Assembly: GCF_900129635.1 (NCBI RefSeq)
Contig: NZ_FSRB01000001.1
Span: forward strand, 531,001 to 595,000
Direction of reading: 5' to 3'
DNA from: Singulisphaera sp. GP187
Lineage (GTDB): Bacteria > Planctomycetota > Planctomycetia > Isosphaerales > Isosphaeraceae
DNA length: 64,000 bases
Positions 33,458-43,448 of this stretch are shown here, piece by piece. Under the pieces are notes generated by a model. The model saw only the letters and a list, made by a program, of their open reading frames with translations. It was not told the DNA's origin and did no database searches. The position numbers were made by a program, and so were the translations under genes. Numbering within the stretch: position 1 is the first letter of the stretch; every line of letters starts with the position of its first letter.

Positions 33458-33519
33458 GCGAGTGGTGCGCTCCTTTGAGTGCGTTGTCAGATCCGACCGA
33501 TCCCATTCCCGCCCATTTC

Positions 33520-33933
33520 TCAAACGCCTTCGACGCCCTGACGCAACTCGGCGATCACGGCTCTGACGTCGTCGCTATCCGCGGGCTGGCCCGCCAGGGT
33601 CTTCATGGCGATGCCGATGGCCATGCCCTCCTTCGGCGCCTTGCGGATCTGCTCGGCGATGGGAGCGAGGGCTTCGCTGACCTGCTCCCGGGACATGGCC
33701 GGGGGGACCCAGTCTTGCAGCAAGGCGAGTTCTTCGGCGGTGAACGTGGTGGTCCCGCCCTTCGCTTCTTTCAGGACGCCGCGCATCTTCTTGACCGCGT
33801 CGGCGTCGGGCATTTCCTCACCGGTCCCGAGCGTCAGGCCCGCGATCCAGTAACGCAGGAACTGCGTACGCGTCGCGTCGCGCGCTTTCATCGACTCGGT
33901 CAGGCTGGCCCGCATTCGCTGCACGATCGTCAT
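33520..33933 (-). CDS. GatB/YqeY-domain protein
   Basis: ATG 33933 follows GAGGAAAGG; the upstream in-frame start at 34098 is rejected. The 137-residue product matches the YqeY family over its length: an N-terminal helix (MRASLTESMKARDATRTQFL), then GEEMPDADAVKKMRGVLKEA, then AEELALLQDWVPPAMSREQV and a C-terminal GIAMKTLAGQPADSDDVRAV. The domain occurs at the end of GatB and may contact tRNA. It is cytosolic. Some central residues differ from the usual KRxxA pattern of the family. The nat gene follows. Confidence 0.8.
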   Translation of the reverse strand: MTIVQRMRASLTESMKARDATRTQFLRYWIAGLTLGTGEEMPDADAVKKMRGVLKEAKGGTTTFTAEELALLQDWVPPAMSREQVSEALAPIAEQIRKAPKEGMAIGIAMKTLAGQPADSDDVRAVIAELRQGVEGV

Positions 33934-34295
33934 GATTGCCTTTCCTCTTTCAACTCGTCGCGCCCTGCGGCGCCCGATCCGATCCCGTGACATCGCTTGA
34001 TGAGACACGGTCCGGCTGGATTGCGTTCGGGCCAACGACGAGTCTTCCCACAACCAGTCACCGGCTCGGACTCGCCCGACCGCCTGGTGACTCGCCACTC
34101 TATCTTAACAAAGCGAGGCCGACGGTGGCGAGACAAACGGACAGCGTCTCGTCGAGAGTCGAGCGTTGTGGAGGCCGACGACGGAGGTTACTGTTGGGGA
34201 CATCGGGCCAAAATCAGGCGATTGCGTGAGCCGGACCCCCTCCTCGTTCGTGCGAGTCGAACCCACAACCGGGATCAAAATCAGGCGAAACAACC
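33934..34295. other. Divergent intergenic region
   Basis: This 362-base gap lies between the divergent YqeY-like and YncE-like genes. No coding frame, repeat or good promoter pair was recognised. Confidence 0.5.
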
Positions 34296-35432
34296 ATGAT
34301 GAGTTCGCATGCCTTGTTCTTTCACAGGCTCATGGCCGCGCTTGCCCTGCTCGTGCTGAATGCCGGTTTTCTCGGCCGGGCTTCGGCCGCGGATGCCGAG
34401 GAGCGCAGGCTGCTCTACGTGGCCGTGCCTGGGATTCGCAATTACCTCGAGTACGGCGGCCACGGCTTGCTGGTCTTTGACATCGACCACGGCCACAAGT
34501 TCGTCAAGCGAATCCCGATCGCGGGCCTCGATGACAAGGGGAAGCCGGACAACGTCAAAGGAGTCTGCGCCAACGCGGCGACCCAGCGCCTCTATATCAG
34601 CACGACCAAGACGCTGACTTGCCTCGACCTCGTCACCGAGAAAATCCTCTGGGAACGCGCCTATGAAGGGGGTTGCGACCGGATGTCGATGACCCCGGAC
34701 GGATCGGCGATCTATCTCCCCTCGTTCGAGAAGGATCACTGGCATGTGGTCGACGCCCGCAACGGCGACGTGCTCGCCAAGATCATCCCCCGCTCCGGAG
34801 CGCACAACACAGTCGCCGGCCTGAATGGCAAAGAGGCCTACCTGGCCGGTCTGAAGTCGCCGCTCCTGACGGTCGCCAATACCAAGGAACTCAAGGCCGA
34901 GCGGACCGTCGGCCCCTTCAGCCAGAGCATCCGTCCGTTCACGGTCAACGGCCGACAGACCCGTTGCTTCGTGAACGTGAATGAGCTGCTTGGCTTCGAG
35001 GTGGGCGACCTGACCACGGGCAAGCCGCTCCATCGCGTCGAGGTGGCCGGCTACAAACAAGGGCCGGTCAAGCGGCACGGTTGCCCGAGTCACGGGATCG
35101 GCCTGACGCCCAACGAGAAAGAATTGTGGGTTGTCGACGCCCACAACGAGCACGTCCACATCTTCGACGCCACCACCGAGCCCCCCAAGCAACTCGAGAG
35201 CCTCAAAGTCCGCGACGAGCCGGGCTGGTTGACCTTCACCCTCGACGGCCGCTATGCCTACCCCTCGACCGGCGACGTGATCGACACCGCGACTCGCAAA
35301 ATCGTCGCGAACCTGACCGACGAACATGGCGCGGCCGTCCAGAGCGAGAAAATGCTCGAGATCGACTTCGCCGGCGCCCAACCGGTCCGCAACGGTGACC
35401 AGTTCGGTCTGGGACGAGTGATCACGCCTTGA
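34296..35432 (+). CDS. Secreted YncE-like beta-propeller protein
   Basis: The 378-residue protein begins with a signal peptide (about 1-31, LMAALALLVLNAGFLGRASA). The mature part is made of repeated beta-blade units such as LLVFDIDHGHKFVKRIPI, RLYISTTKTLTCLDLVTEK and HVVDARNGDVLAKIIPRS, characteristic of seven-bladed YncE/YVTN propellers. No catalytic motif is present; these proteins usually bind ligands or act as scaffolds in the periplasm. A tRNA-like remnant lies just after the stop. The neighbours are unrelated. Confidence 0.75.
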   Translation: MMSSHALFFHRLMAALALLVLNAGFLGRASAADAEERRLLYVAVPGIRNYLEYGGHGLLVFDIDHGHKFVKRIPIAGLDDKGKPDNVKGVCANAATQRLYISTTKTLTCLDLVTEKILWERAYEGGCDRMSMTPDGSAIYLPSFEKDHWHVVDARNGDVLAKIIPRSGAHNTVAGLNGKEAYLAGLKSPLLTVANTKELKAERTVGPFSQSIRPFTVNGRQTRCFVNVNELLGFEVGDLTTGKPLHRVEVAGYKQGPVKRHGCPSHGIGLTPNEKELWVVDAHNEHVHIFDATTEPPKQLESLKVRDEPGWLTFTLDGRYAYPSTGDVIDTATRKIVANLTDEHGAAVQSEKMLEIDFAGAQPVRNGDQFGLGRVITP

Positions 35433-35454
35433 TGTTTTGGGTTTCTCTCTCCCA

Positions 35455-35488
35455 TGGTCTAACTGGCGTTCCATTGAGCTACACCGGT
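35455..35488 (-). other. Possible tRNA 5'-half remnant
   Basis: Read on the minus strand, 35461-35487 resembles the 5' half of a tRNA: GGTGTAGCTCAATGG followed by AACGCCAGTT, like the D-arm and anticodon-stem start of several bacterial tRNAs. The D-stem partner is damaged and the anticodon, T-arm and acceptor end are absent. It could be the scar of an integration into a tRNA gene, or chance. The rest of the 188-base gap (35433-35620) shows nothing. Confidence 0.35.
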
Positions 35489-35620
35489 TTACCGGCGGCG
35501 TCGGTCTGAGCCATCGGTGTTGGGTGCATCTGCGTTCGCTTCGAAACTGGAGACTCTGCCATGACCACCCCGATTTGCCAAGTCCGGGTGTCATGGCGGG
35601 TATGTCGTTCTCCAGGAGGG

Positions 35621-36583
35621 TCACGCCTCACGCCAACGCAAGGCGATGCGTTGCTGGTCGGCTTCGCGATTGCCTCCGATGCAGCGGAGCTCGAGCTGGC
35701 CGCCTCCCGGTTCGGGGCGGAACCGGCACCAGCCCAGTGGCTGAGCCGGGGCGAAGGAGTAGGCCACGGCGGGGAGGTTGATCATGTACAGACCTTCCTC
35801 TTGACGCACGTTCCAGACGTGGGTGTGGCCGAAGACCACGCCCTTCACCTGGCGGCGCGGCCGCAGGATGGCCAGGAACGCCTCGGTGTCGAGCAGGCTC
35901 GGGGGCGGGGGTTGGACCGGCACCGGATTATGATGGACGAAGACGAGCGTGGGTTTCTCGGGCTGTGCATCCAGCTCCGCGGTGAGCCAGTCGAGCTGGG
36001 CGCTGCCGAGCTTGCCGGGGGTGACGTTGCACTGGTCGAGCGAGTCGAGCACGACGAACCTGAGCCCAGGGCCGTCGACTGTCTCGGTCTGCTTATCGAC
36101 GACCTTGGACTCGTGCGGGATGACGCCCTGGAGCACCTCGCGGAAGTTGGTCCGATCGTCGTGGTTTCCGAGCCCCAGGTAGATCGGCAGCTTTGCCTTG
36201 CGGAGCGGATCGAGGAGTGTGACGACGGTGCGGTAATCGGCGGATTGACCCTTCTGGAGGGCGAGGTCGCCGTCGATCAGGACGGCCCGAGGCGCTGCGT
36301 CCGCGGCGAGGATATCGGACACGACGGCGCGGAGGTTGTCGGCCATGACCTGTCCGCGCAACTGGGTCGACGGATCGGCCGCGATGTGGATGTCGGAGAC
36401 CAGGGCGTACCAGGCGGTCGGATCCTCGGCCGTTGCGCTCCGGGCGGGCGTCCCGAGCAGCAGGGATGCGCCGCCGACGGCGAGCCCGGCCAGGAACTCG
36501 CGGCGGCTTGGCGGGCTGTCGAGGGATCCCAGTTCGCGTGAAGTTGGGGTTGGCGGAGTCGCTGGCAAGATCTGGAGTGGCAT
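35621..36583 (-). CDS. Tat-exported metallophosphoesterase
   Basis: The 320-residue protein, preceded by GAGGGAT, carries a Tat signal (SRREFLAGLAVGGASLLLG) at about 27-45, so it is folded and then exported. The phosphoesterase motifs are complete: SDIHIA, DGDLAL, GNHDDR, VFVHHNP and VFGHTHVW. This is the calcineurin-like family; substrate unknown. It is unlike the cytosolic phosphoesterase at 18114. It lies 80 bases beyond the GH57 gene on the same strand, with a short palindrome between them. Confidence 0.88.
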   Translation of the reverse strand: MPLQILPATPPTPTSRELGSLDSPPSRREFLAGLAVGGASLLLGTPARSATAEDPTAWYALVSDIHIAADPSTQLRGQVMADNLRAVVSDILAADAAPRAVLIDGDLALQKGQSADYRTVVTLLDPLRKAKLPIYLGLGNHDDRTNFREVLQGVIPHESKVVDKQTETVDGPGLRFVVLDSLDQCNVTPGKLGSAQLDWLTAELDAQPEKPTLVFVHHNPVPVQPPPPSLLDTEAFLAILRPRRQVKGVVFGHTHVWNVRQEEGLYMINLPAVAYSFAPAQPLGWCRFRPEPGGGQLELRCIGGNREADQQRIALRWREA

Positions 36584-36605
36584 CGAATGGATCCCTCAAA
36601 CGGAG

Positions 36606-36630
36606 GTCGGGTGGCCATGGCCCACCCGAC
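36606..36630. repeat. Intergenic palindrome, GTCGGGTGG type
   Basis: Nine-base arms (36606-36614 and 36622-36630) flank a seven-base centre. The same core, GGGTGG ... CCACCC, recurs at 47823-47853 and 63887-63994. It lies in the short gap between the GH57 and phosphoesterase genes. Confidence 0.7.
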
Positions 36631-36663
36631 AAGATTAACCGATCGCAGGCCGATCGCAACGCA

Positions 36664-39084
36664 TCACGGACGCCAGCCGAGCAGGTTCTGGCTCATGTTC
36701 AGCTTGACGGCCAGACTGGCAAAAACATTTTGAAGCGGCTGATTCATTGCGCCCGAATCGGAGAGCTGGACGTAGGCGTCGAGCAACTGGTTCTGCACCT
36801 GCCAGAGGTCGGGGCCGAGTCCCAGGAACGTGGCGGCATCGAGCAGGAGCGCCGCGTGGGCGACGATCGCCGCGAGGTCGGCGTCAGGGGCGAGACCCCG
36901 GAGAATGCGTTCGAGGGCCTGGGAGATCGTCTGCTCCAACGGTTCGCGCTCGGGATGATAGCCCCAGGTTCGGCCTCGTTCGTAGAGCCCCTGGATGCGC
37001 GCCAGGTTGCCGTCGGGTTCAAGCTCAGTGAGTTCCTGGCTCAGCGCGAGGTCGAGGTAGGACGACGCGGCCTCCTGGAGCGGCTTTGGGATCGGGTAGT
37101 GCATCTGGCCGAGGCGGTTGAGCACATCGTCGTCGAGCGAGGAGAGCCGCTCGAAAGTGCGCTGATATTCTTCGATGCGGTCTTGGAGAACGATGCCGAT
37201 GATCCGCCGTTGCTCGTCGACGAACAGGTCGTCGAGCCGGCGCACCTTGCCCTCGAACTCGCGTGCCACCAGGGTGGTGACGTCGGCCATCGAGCCGGTC
37301 TTGTAGGCGTTGATCAGTCGAAGTTTGAAGTTGTCATATTCTTTGACAGAGTCCACGTGTCGGAGGACCGTGTGGAAGTCGAGGCCGCCGTAGTGGATGA
37401 CGACGAACGCGGTTTCGGCTTCGTCCCAGGTCTGGTCCGAGCGGACGCGGAGCCGGCCCACGGCCAGGTGGCTGGCGCCTCGACCGCGGACTTCCTGGTC
37501 GAGGACATCGAGGTTGAACGAATAGAGCCGGGTGTTGGTTTCGCGAGGTGGGAAGATCAGGCTCACGGCGTAGTGGGCGAGGACCCGGTCGAGGTCGACC
37601 ACAGCGGGGCGGATGATCTGGTCCCAGACTCCGCGACCGTTCTTGAACTGGGGAAGGTTGCTCAGGGCCGGCTTCAGGGCCTGGGCGAACTTGCCTTCGA
37701 AGTCGCGATGGAAGTGCTTGGCCATATGGATGGCGCGGGCGGCGTAGTGGAGGCACTGGGTCGCTTCGATGCCGCTAATCTCGTCGAAGAACCAGCCGCA
37801 ACTTGTGTACATCAGCATGCCGTCGCGCTGCATTTCCAGAAGTCGCAAGGCGTCGCGAATCTGGGTGTCGTCGAGGTCGGCATGGCCCTGTTCCTTGAGG
37901 AAGTGGCGGACCGAGCGCGGGCTGCGGTCGAGGATCACCTCAAGGTAGGCGTCACGCGCGGCCCAGGGGTCGGGGAAGCACTCGCGGCCCCTGGTGGCGA
38001 ACAGGTGATCGATCTGTTCCCGGAGCAGGTCGAACGCCTTGCGAAGCGGTCCGCGCCATTTCTGGTGCCAGTCTCCCCGGGTCCGACAACCACAGTCGGA
38101 GTTCCAGCGCTCGACGCCGTGGGCGCAGCTCCAGGCGCTCTTCTCGTGGATCTCGACCTCCCACGCCGGCGGGTGAAGCTCGAGGAACTCGCCGTAGTTC
38201 GTGAGCCGAATGTTCGGGTCGTGGCTCAGCCGGTCGAGCACGTACGCCAGCGCCATGTCTCCGTGCGGGTGATGGTGGCCGTACGATTCGCCGTCGGTGG
38301 CGATGTGCATGAGCTGGGGGTGGCTGCGAGAGTCGTCAAACCCGCGGAGCAACCGGTCGAGAAACTTCTCGCCGCTGTCGAGCAGCCGTTCGAACGCGAC
38401 CTGGCGGGAGACGATGCCGTCGTAGAAGAAGATCGCCAGCGATTTTCCCGAGGGGAGCCGGATCGTGTACGCGCGCGAGGGGTCGATTCCGCCGGGGATC
38501 TCGTCCCATTCTTGCTTGCCGATGGGGCGCCAGCGTTTCGCCTGGTGCGGCGCCAGCACGGTGAACCGAATCCCGGCGTCGGCGAGGGCCTCGAGCGAGG
38601 CGACGTCGGCGGCGGTCTCGGCCAGCCACATTCCCTCGGGGTTGCGGCCGTAGTAGTGGCGGAAGTCGGCGATCCCCCAGAGCACCTGCGTCCGCTTATC
38701 GTGTGCGTTGGCCAGGGGGAGGATGATATGGTTGTAGACCTGGGCCAGGGCATTGCCATGCCCGCCCCGGCGCTCGTGGCTGAGGCGGTCGGCCTCGACG
38801 ATCCCGGCGAGTACTTCAGGCGCGGACGTTTTGAGCCAGGAGAGCAGCGTCGGACCGAAGTTGAAGCTCATCCGCGCGTAATTGTTCGAGAGATTGAGGA
38901 TCCGGCCGTGGTCATCGAGCAGACGGGACCTGGTGTTGGGGCCGTAGCATTCGCGGGTGATCCGCTCATTCCAGTCGTGGTCCGGCTGCGCGGAGTCCTG
39001 AACCTCAACCACGTCGAGCCAAGGGTTTTCGCGGGGCGGTTGGTAAAAATGACCGTGGATGCAAAGATAGCGTGGTGAACTCAT
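36664..39084 (-). CDS. GH57-family glycoside hydrolase with DUF3536
   Basis: The 806-residue cytosolic protein opens with the GH57 motif YLCIHGHFYQPPRENPW (His10, His12). Further blocks typical of the family follow: CYGPNTRSRLLDDHGRI, then FNFGPTLLSWL, then HGNALAQVYNHIILPLAN, then GMWLAETAADVASLEALAD. Its C-terminal half (about 430-800) matches the DUF3536 region with long helical stretches. Family GH57 contains alpha-amylases, amylopullulanases and branching-type enzymes, so it probably acts on glycogen-like glucans. No signal peptide is present. The start at 39084 is preceded by GAGG. Confidence 0.87.
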   Translation of the reverse strand: MSSPRYLCIHGHFYQPPRENPWLDVVEVQDSAQPDHDWNERITRECYGPNTRSRLLDDHGRILNLSNNYARMSFNFGPTLLSWLKTSAPEVLAGIVEADRLSHERRGGHGNALAQVYNHIILPLANAHDKRTQVLWGIADFRHYYGRNPEGMWLAETAADVASLEALADAGIRFTVLAPHQAKRWRPIGKQEWDEIPGGIDPSRAYTIRLPSGKSLAIFFYDGIVSRQVAFERLLDSGEKFLDRLLRGFDDSRSHPQLMHIATDGESYGHHHPHGDMALAYVLDRLSHDPNIRLTNYGEFLELHPPAWEVEIHEKSAWSCAHGVERWNSDCGCRTRGDWHQKWRGPLRKAFDLLREQIDHLFATRGRECFPDPWAARDAYLEVILDRSPRSVRHFLKEQGHADLDDTQIRDALRLLEMQRDGMLMYTSCGWFFDEISGIEATQCLHYAARAIHMAKHFHRDFEGKFAQALKPALSNLPQFKNGRGVWDQIIRPAVVDLDRVLAHYAVSLIFPPRETNTRLYSFNLDVLDQEVRGRGASHLAVGRLRVRSDQTWDEAETAFVVIHYGGLDFHTVLRHVDSVKEYDNFKLRLINAYKTGSMADVTTLVAREFEGKVRRLDDLFVDEQRRIIGIVLQDRIEEYQRTFERLSSLDDDVLNRLGQMHYPIPKPLQEAASSYLDLALSQELTELEPDGNLARIQGLYERGRTWGYHPEREPLEQTISQALERILRGLAPDADLAAIVAHAALLLDAATFLGLGPDLWQVQNQLLDAYVQLSDSGAMNQPLQNVFASLAVKLNMSQNLLGWRP

Positions 39085-39549
39085 ACGTGCCCTCAGACCT
39101 GCAATCTGATTCGTCCTGGCGGCGACGCGCCTGGATTCCTCGGCGTTTTTCTTGACCCAACCCTATCAGTTTGAACCCATAGCCGACAACGCCTTCCGGC
39201 GTTCCACACGGTTCCGTCGCCGCCACGCGCTCTCGGTTGACGGGGTGCCGGTGTGCCCTACCTCGTGAAAAAAACGATCGGTATGCCCTCATGTCTCGCG
39301 ATTGACCGGGTTGCCGGCCCCTGGTAGCATCCAGGATGATGACGTCGTGAATGGGGTGAGCGGAAAGGACGACTCACGTCGTCGGCCGCGGTAGCGATTC
39401 ATTCTCCAGCATCAAGCGGAACACGTCCCTCTTCCCCCGCCGTGAAAACTGCGCGGGTTCTCTGGAAGAGTTCCCAAGTGCCCCGCGGGCCGGGGATTGG
39501 CTTCGGGCAAGTCAGGGTGTCGTTGTGGCTCCCTTTTGGAGTTCCGACC
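39085..39549. other. Divergent intergenic region
   Basis: The 465-base gap between the GH57 and histidine-kinase starts contains no gene I can support. The frame extending the kinase back to 39442 lacks a ribosome-binding site. Confidence 0.45.
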
Positions 39550-41634
39550 ATGGATTTTGCCCGCGACGGGAATCACAACAACCCCTTCTCCGCGGGTCGT
39601 GAGTGGCGCACCGGGACGCTTGACGCGGTGCTCGCGGCGACCCCCGACTGTGTCTACCTCTGCGACCGAGCCGGGACGATCCTCTACGTGAATGTCTCGG
39701 GAGCCCGGCACTGGGGGCTCGAGCGAGAGGAGGTCCTCGGCATGACCTGGCCGGAGTTGGGGATCCCCCATGCGACGACCGAGGCTCTGCGTCTGCAACG
39801 CGAGGTCGTTTTCGACACGGGTCGATCGCTTGTCGGCGAGGTGGAGCTCACGGCGCAAGGGGTGACCAGCACCTGGCAGACGATGCTGACGCCGATGCAG
39901 GGCGAGGCGGGGAGCGTCGAGGTCGTGGTGATCGCGTTTCGCGATATCAGCAATTCGAAGCGGGCCGAACTCGCGCTCCGGGAGAGCGAAGAGAAGTATC
40001 GCCTGCTCGCCGAAAACTCCACCGACATGATCTCGCGGCACGATCCGGACGGGACGTATCTCTATATTTCACCTGCCTGCCGCGCACTCGTGGGCTACGA
40101 GCCCGAGGAGCTGATCGGCCGCTCACCCTACGAATTCGTTCATTCCGACGACCAGCTCGAGGTCGCCACGACGCATGAGCAAATTCTCGAGTCGACGGAG
40201 ACTTCCACGGTCGTCTTTCGCGTGCACTGCAAGGATGACCACCTGATCTGGCTCGAGTCTACGGTCCGCACGATTCGGGACCCGCTCACCGACGAGGTTG
40301 TCGAGATCCAGTGCGCCTCCCGCGACATCTCGGCGCGGAAGGAGGCGGAGGAGGCGCTTCGGGAAAGCCAGGAGCAGCTCCAGGCCATTCTTGACAATTC
40401 GACGGCAGTGATTTACGTCAAGGATGCCGATGGGCGGTATATTCTTGTCAATCGGTGGTATGAGACCTTGTTCAAGCTCCCGCGTGACTGGATCCTCGGC
40501 AAGACCGATCACGAGATCTGGCCGCGGGACCAGGCCGACGCGGTGCGGGCCAACGATCGCGAAGTCCTTCGCAAGGGGAAACCGATCGCGTTCGAGGAGG
40601 AGATCCCCCACTCCGATGGCCTGCACACCTATATCTCGATCAAGTTCCCGTTGCGGACCTCGTCGGGCTCGCCCTGGGCCGTCGGCGGGATCTCGTCCGA
40701 CATTACCGATCGGAAGCGGACCGAGGAACAACTCCTCCGCCAGAACGAGCTGCTCCTGGAAGCGGTCAGGTCGGAGCGCCAGGCGCACGACGCGCTCAAA
40801 CGGGCCGAGAGTCAGCTCGTCCATGCCGAAAAACTCAGCGCCTTGGGGCAACTCGTGGCCGGGGTCGCCCATGAGATCAATAACCCGCTCGCCTTCGTCA
40901 CCAGCGACGTGTCGGTGCTCAGGCGCGAAGTGGGCCACCTTCGCGACTTGCTCGCCCTCTGCCTCGAGGCGTCCGACACGCTGGCGATCCACCGCCCCGA
41001 ATTGCTCGAGAAGATTCGCGAACGCGCGGAGCGAATCGATCTTCCCTTCATGCTCGAGAACCTGGATGGGCTGCTCAACCGCTCGAGCGAAGGGCTGAGG
41101 CGGATCAGGCAGATCGTCAAAGACCTGCGCGACTTCGCTCGACTCGATGAAGGGGACTTCAAAGAGGTGAACCTCAACGATGGGGTCGCATCCACGGTCA
41201 ACATCATCCGAGGCCGAGCCCGCACCAAGGGGGTGGACCTGACGACCGACCTGGCCCCCTTGCCAAACGTGGCCTGCTACCCGGGCGAGGTGAATCAGGT
41301 GCTCCTGAACTTGCTCTCCAACGCGATCGACGCCACCGACTCAGGGGGCCGGGTGACGGTTCATACCCACCCCGTCGACAGCGGGGTCGAGATCCATGTC
41401 ACTGATACCGGTAAAGGGATCGATCCGGCCATCCGCCATAAGATCTTCGACCCGTTCTTCACCACCAAGCCGGTGGGTGAGGGGACGGGCCTCGGCCTCT
41501 CGATCAGCTATGGAATCGTCCGGTCCCATGGCGGAACGATCGACGTTGAGTCGGAACCGGGCCACGGGACCACCTTCATCATCCGGCTCCCCTTGAAAAC
41601 GACCGAAGTCGAGCCGACGACCACCATCCTCTGA
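39550..41634 (+). CDS. Multi-PAS sensor histidine kinase
   Basis: ATG 39550 (GGAG ten bases upstream) gives 694 residues. Three PAS/PAC sensor units precede the kinase: about 15-135 ([20 protein letters not shown]), 145-270 ([20 protein letters not shown]) and 275-395 ([20 protein letters not shown]). A coiled linker leads to the dimerisation domain with phospho-acceptor H441 in [14 protein letters not shown], then N-box [10 protein letters not shown]1 TDTGKGID and G2 GTGLGLSIS. No membrane segment is visible, so it senses a cytosolic signal. There is no adjacent response regulator; it is an orphan kinase of NtrB/hybrid-type architecture. Confidence 0.92.
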   Translation: MDFARDGNHNNPFSAGREWRTGTLDAVLAATPDCVYLCDRAGTILYVNVSGARHWGLEREEVLGMTWPELGIPHATTEALRLQREVVFDTGRSLVGEVELTAQGVTSTWQTMLTPMQGEAGSVEVVVIAFRDISNSKRAELALRESEEKYRLLAENSTDMISRHDPDGTYLYISPACRALVGYEPEELIGRSPYEFVHSDDQLEVATTHEQILESTETSTVVFRVHCKDDHLIWLESTVRTIRDPLTDEVVEIQCASRDISARKEAEEALRESQEQLQAILDNSTAVIYVKDADGRYILVNRWYETLFKLPRDWILGKTDHEIWPRDQADAVRANDREVLRKGKPIAFEEEIPHSDGLHTYISIKFPLRTSSGSPWAVGGISSDITDRKRTEEQLLRQNELLLEAVRSERQAHDALKRAESQLVHAEKLSALGQLVAGVAHEINNPLAFVTSDVSVLRREVGHLRDLLALCLEASDTLAIHRPELLEKIRERAERIDLPFMLENLDGLLNRSSEGLRRIRQIVKDLRDFARLDEGDFKEVNLNDGVASTVNIIRGRARTKGVDLTTDLAPLPNVACYPGEVNQVLLNLLSNAIDATDSGGRVTVHTHPVDSGVEIHVTDTGKGIDPAIRHKIFDPFFTTKPVGEGTGLGLSISYGIVRSHGGTIDVESEPGHGTTFIIRLPLKTTEVEPTTTIL

Positions 41635-41781
41635 GGGAAGTTGGAGAGACCTCGTTCGAGGCGAGGGCGGCGGGCCGGCCACGGCCTATCGTCCGGTCCT
41701 CCGCTGGGATAGGGTAGGACGCGAGATTCCTGATCTCGTGCTCTCCCGTCTTTTTCCAGCGACTTCGAGGAGATTGTGACG

Positions 41782-42603
41782 ATGCGCCTGCTTCCAAGGT
41801 GGCTTTCGCTGACGGTCGTGGTTGCCGTGGGGGCGTTACTGTCCCCGCTCTCACCGGCCCGAGCCGACGATTCCACGCCGGGCAAACCGCTGCGTGCGTT
41901 GCTCATCACGGGGGGCTGCTGCCATGACTATGACGCCCAGAAGGTGATCCTCTCCCAGGGCATCAGCGCCCGAGCCCCGGTCGAATGGACGATCGTTCAC
42001 GAGGGAGGCAGTACGAGTAATCATCGAGTCAGCATCTATTCGAATCCCGACTGGGCCAAAAACTATGACGTGGTGGTCCACAATGAATGCTTCAGCGGGG
42101 TGGGCGACCGCGACTTCATCAAGCAAGTGGTGGCCGCGCATCACCAGGGCACTCCCGCGGTCATGATCCACTGCGCAATGCACACCTTTCGCGATCTGAA
42201 GACCGATGAATGGCGTGAATGCGTGGGTGTGACCACGCGGCGTCACGGTCCGCAACAGCCGCTCGAGGTCAAGAACCTCGCTCCCGATAACCCGATCATG
42301 AAAGGCTTTCCCGCCGTCTGGACCACCGGGAATGAGGAACTCTACGCCATCGAAAAGGTATGGCCCGGCGCAGTCCCTCTGGCCCAGGCCTACGCGCTCG
42401 ACAACAAAAAGGATCACGCCGTCATCTGGACCAATACCTACGGCAAGGGACGCGTCTTCGGAACCACGCTTGCACACAACAACACGACGATGCGTGACAA
42501 AGTCTATCTCGACATGCTGACTCGGGGCCTCCTCTGGGCTTGCGACAAGCTCGAGAAAGATGGCACGCCCAAGCCCGGTTACGGAACCGCTTCGACCGAC
42601 TGA
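41782..42603 (+). CDS. Secreted ThuA-like protein
   Basis: ATG 41782 is preferred over GTG 41776 because GAGGAG then has the right spacing; the product has 273 residues. A signal peptide (about 1-28) is followed by a ThuA-like domain of the type seen in planctomycetes: ALLITGGCCHDYDAQKVIL, then YDVVVHNECFSGVGD, then AVMIHCAMHTFR and HAVIWTNTYGKGRVFGTTL. Members look like glutamine-amidotransferase folds and are linked to trehalose or sugar metabolism, but the reaction is unproven. It follows the histidine kinase by 147 bases. Confidence 0.85.
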   Translation: MRLLPRWLSLTVVVAVGALLSPLSPARADDSTPGKPLRALLITGGCCHDYDAQKVILSQGISARAPVEWTIVHEGGSTSNHRVSIYSNPDWAKNYDVVVHNECFSGVGDRDFIKQVVAAHHQGTPAVMIHCAMHTFRDLKTDEWRECVGVTTRRHGPQQPLEVKNLAPDNPIMKGFPAVWTTGNEELYAIEKVWPGAVPLAQAYALDNKKDHAVIWTNTYGKGRVFGTTLAHNNTTMRDKVYLDMLTRGLLWACDKLEKDGTPKPGYGTASTD

Positions 42604-42643
42604 GCGTGCGTGGGACAACTCGTGACGGGACCGGCACGACGGC

Positions 42644-43141
42644 TCAACGCGGCCGAGCCGAGCCGGTCCCGGAATACTGGCTCGCCGCGCTCGTCCTGGG
42701 AAGTGGGTTGGTCAGGCCGGTTCCGGGAGCCTGGTTGGCGACGCCGGGTCGGACGACGATCGGTGCTCGCGCGCCTCGGAGCAAGGTTCCCTCGGCCAAA
42801 GCGCTCTGAACCCCCAGGGGGGTCAGACCTAACCCCATCAGAGGGTTCGTGTCGCCGACGCCGGAGATGAGTGGGGCTTGGAGCCCTGGTGGGTAGGCGT
42901 TCCCGAAGTAGCCGTAGCTCGTCGGAACATAGCCGAACCCGAGCCCGCCGCCAAAACCCAAGGCGCCGCCGTAGCCGTAGTATCCCCCCGGCGGAAACCC
43001 ATATCCGTAGCCGAAGCCGTAGCCCGGGTAGCCATAACCACCATACCCGAAGCCCTGAGCGCGGGAGCGGGTCGCCGGCACAATCAGGACCAAGAGCGCG
43101 AGCGCCAGGATCCGGATCGGCTTGGAAAGCGGAGTCATCAT
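42644..43141 (-). CDS. Secreted Gly/Tyr-rich protein
   Basis: ATG 43141 has AGGAGG upstream. The 165-residue protein has a signal peptide (about 1-29) and then a low-complexity region of GYG, GFG and YGY repeats (30-80), followed by a less repetitive part with Pro and Thr. Such sequences form flexible surface or matrix proteins. No domain is recognised. The ribosome-binding site and signal peptide support reading this strand rather than the overlapping plus-strand frames. Confidence 0.6.
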   Translation of the reverse strand: MMTPLSKPIRILALALLVLIVPATRSRAQGFGYGGYGYPGYGFGYGYGFPPGGYYGYGGALGFGGGLGFGYVPTSYGYFGNAYPPGLQAPLISGVGDTNPLMGLGLTPLGVQSALAEGTLLRGARAPIVVRPGVANQAPGTGLTNPLPRTSAASQYSGTGSARPR

Positions 43142-43308
43142 CGCGAGTTCCTCCTCGTGGCCTGGGTCGTGCGCTTTGCCCCAAGGGTGACGGCTTCGAT
43201 GCCGTGCCCACTTGCTCTCCCACCATTATAGTACGGAACCGCACGAAACGAACACACTCCGAGGCGAGCGAAGCGGATTCAAGAGGTGAGCGGGGCGCTT
43301 ACGTCCCC

Positions 43309-43399
43309 CCCTGGGACCGCGGGCGTCCCGCCCGCAATTCCATTCGATTTGATATTTCAATTCAATGCAAGAGCGGGCGGGTCGCCCGCGGTCCCAGGG
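43309..43399. repeat. 27-base inverted repeat around an AT-rich core
   Basis: Arms at 43309-43335 and 43373-43399 match at 26 of 27 positions. The arms are nearly all G and C, while the 37-base centre is AT-rich. This is the shape of a miniature inverted-repeat element or REP-like unit. It lies in the gap 43142-43448 between two minus-strand genes. The remainder of that gap shows no gene. Confidence 0.85.
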
Positions 43400-43448
43400 A
43401 GCTCCTTGCAGGCAAGCGAATCATGAAGAGTGAAGACATGAGCATGGC

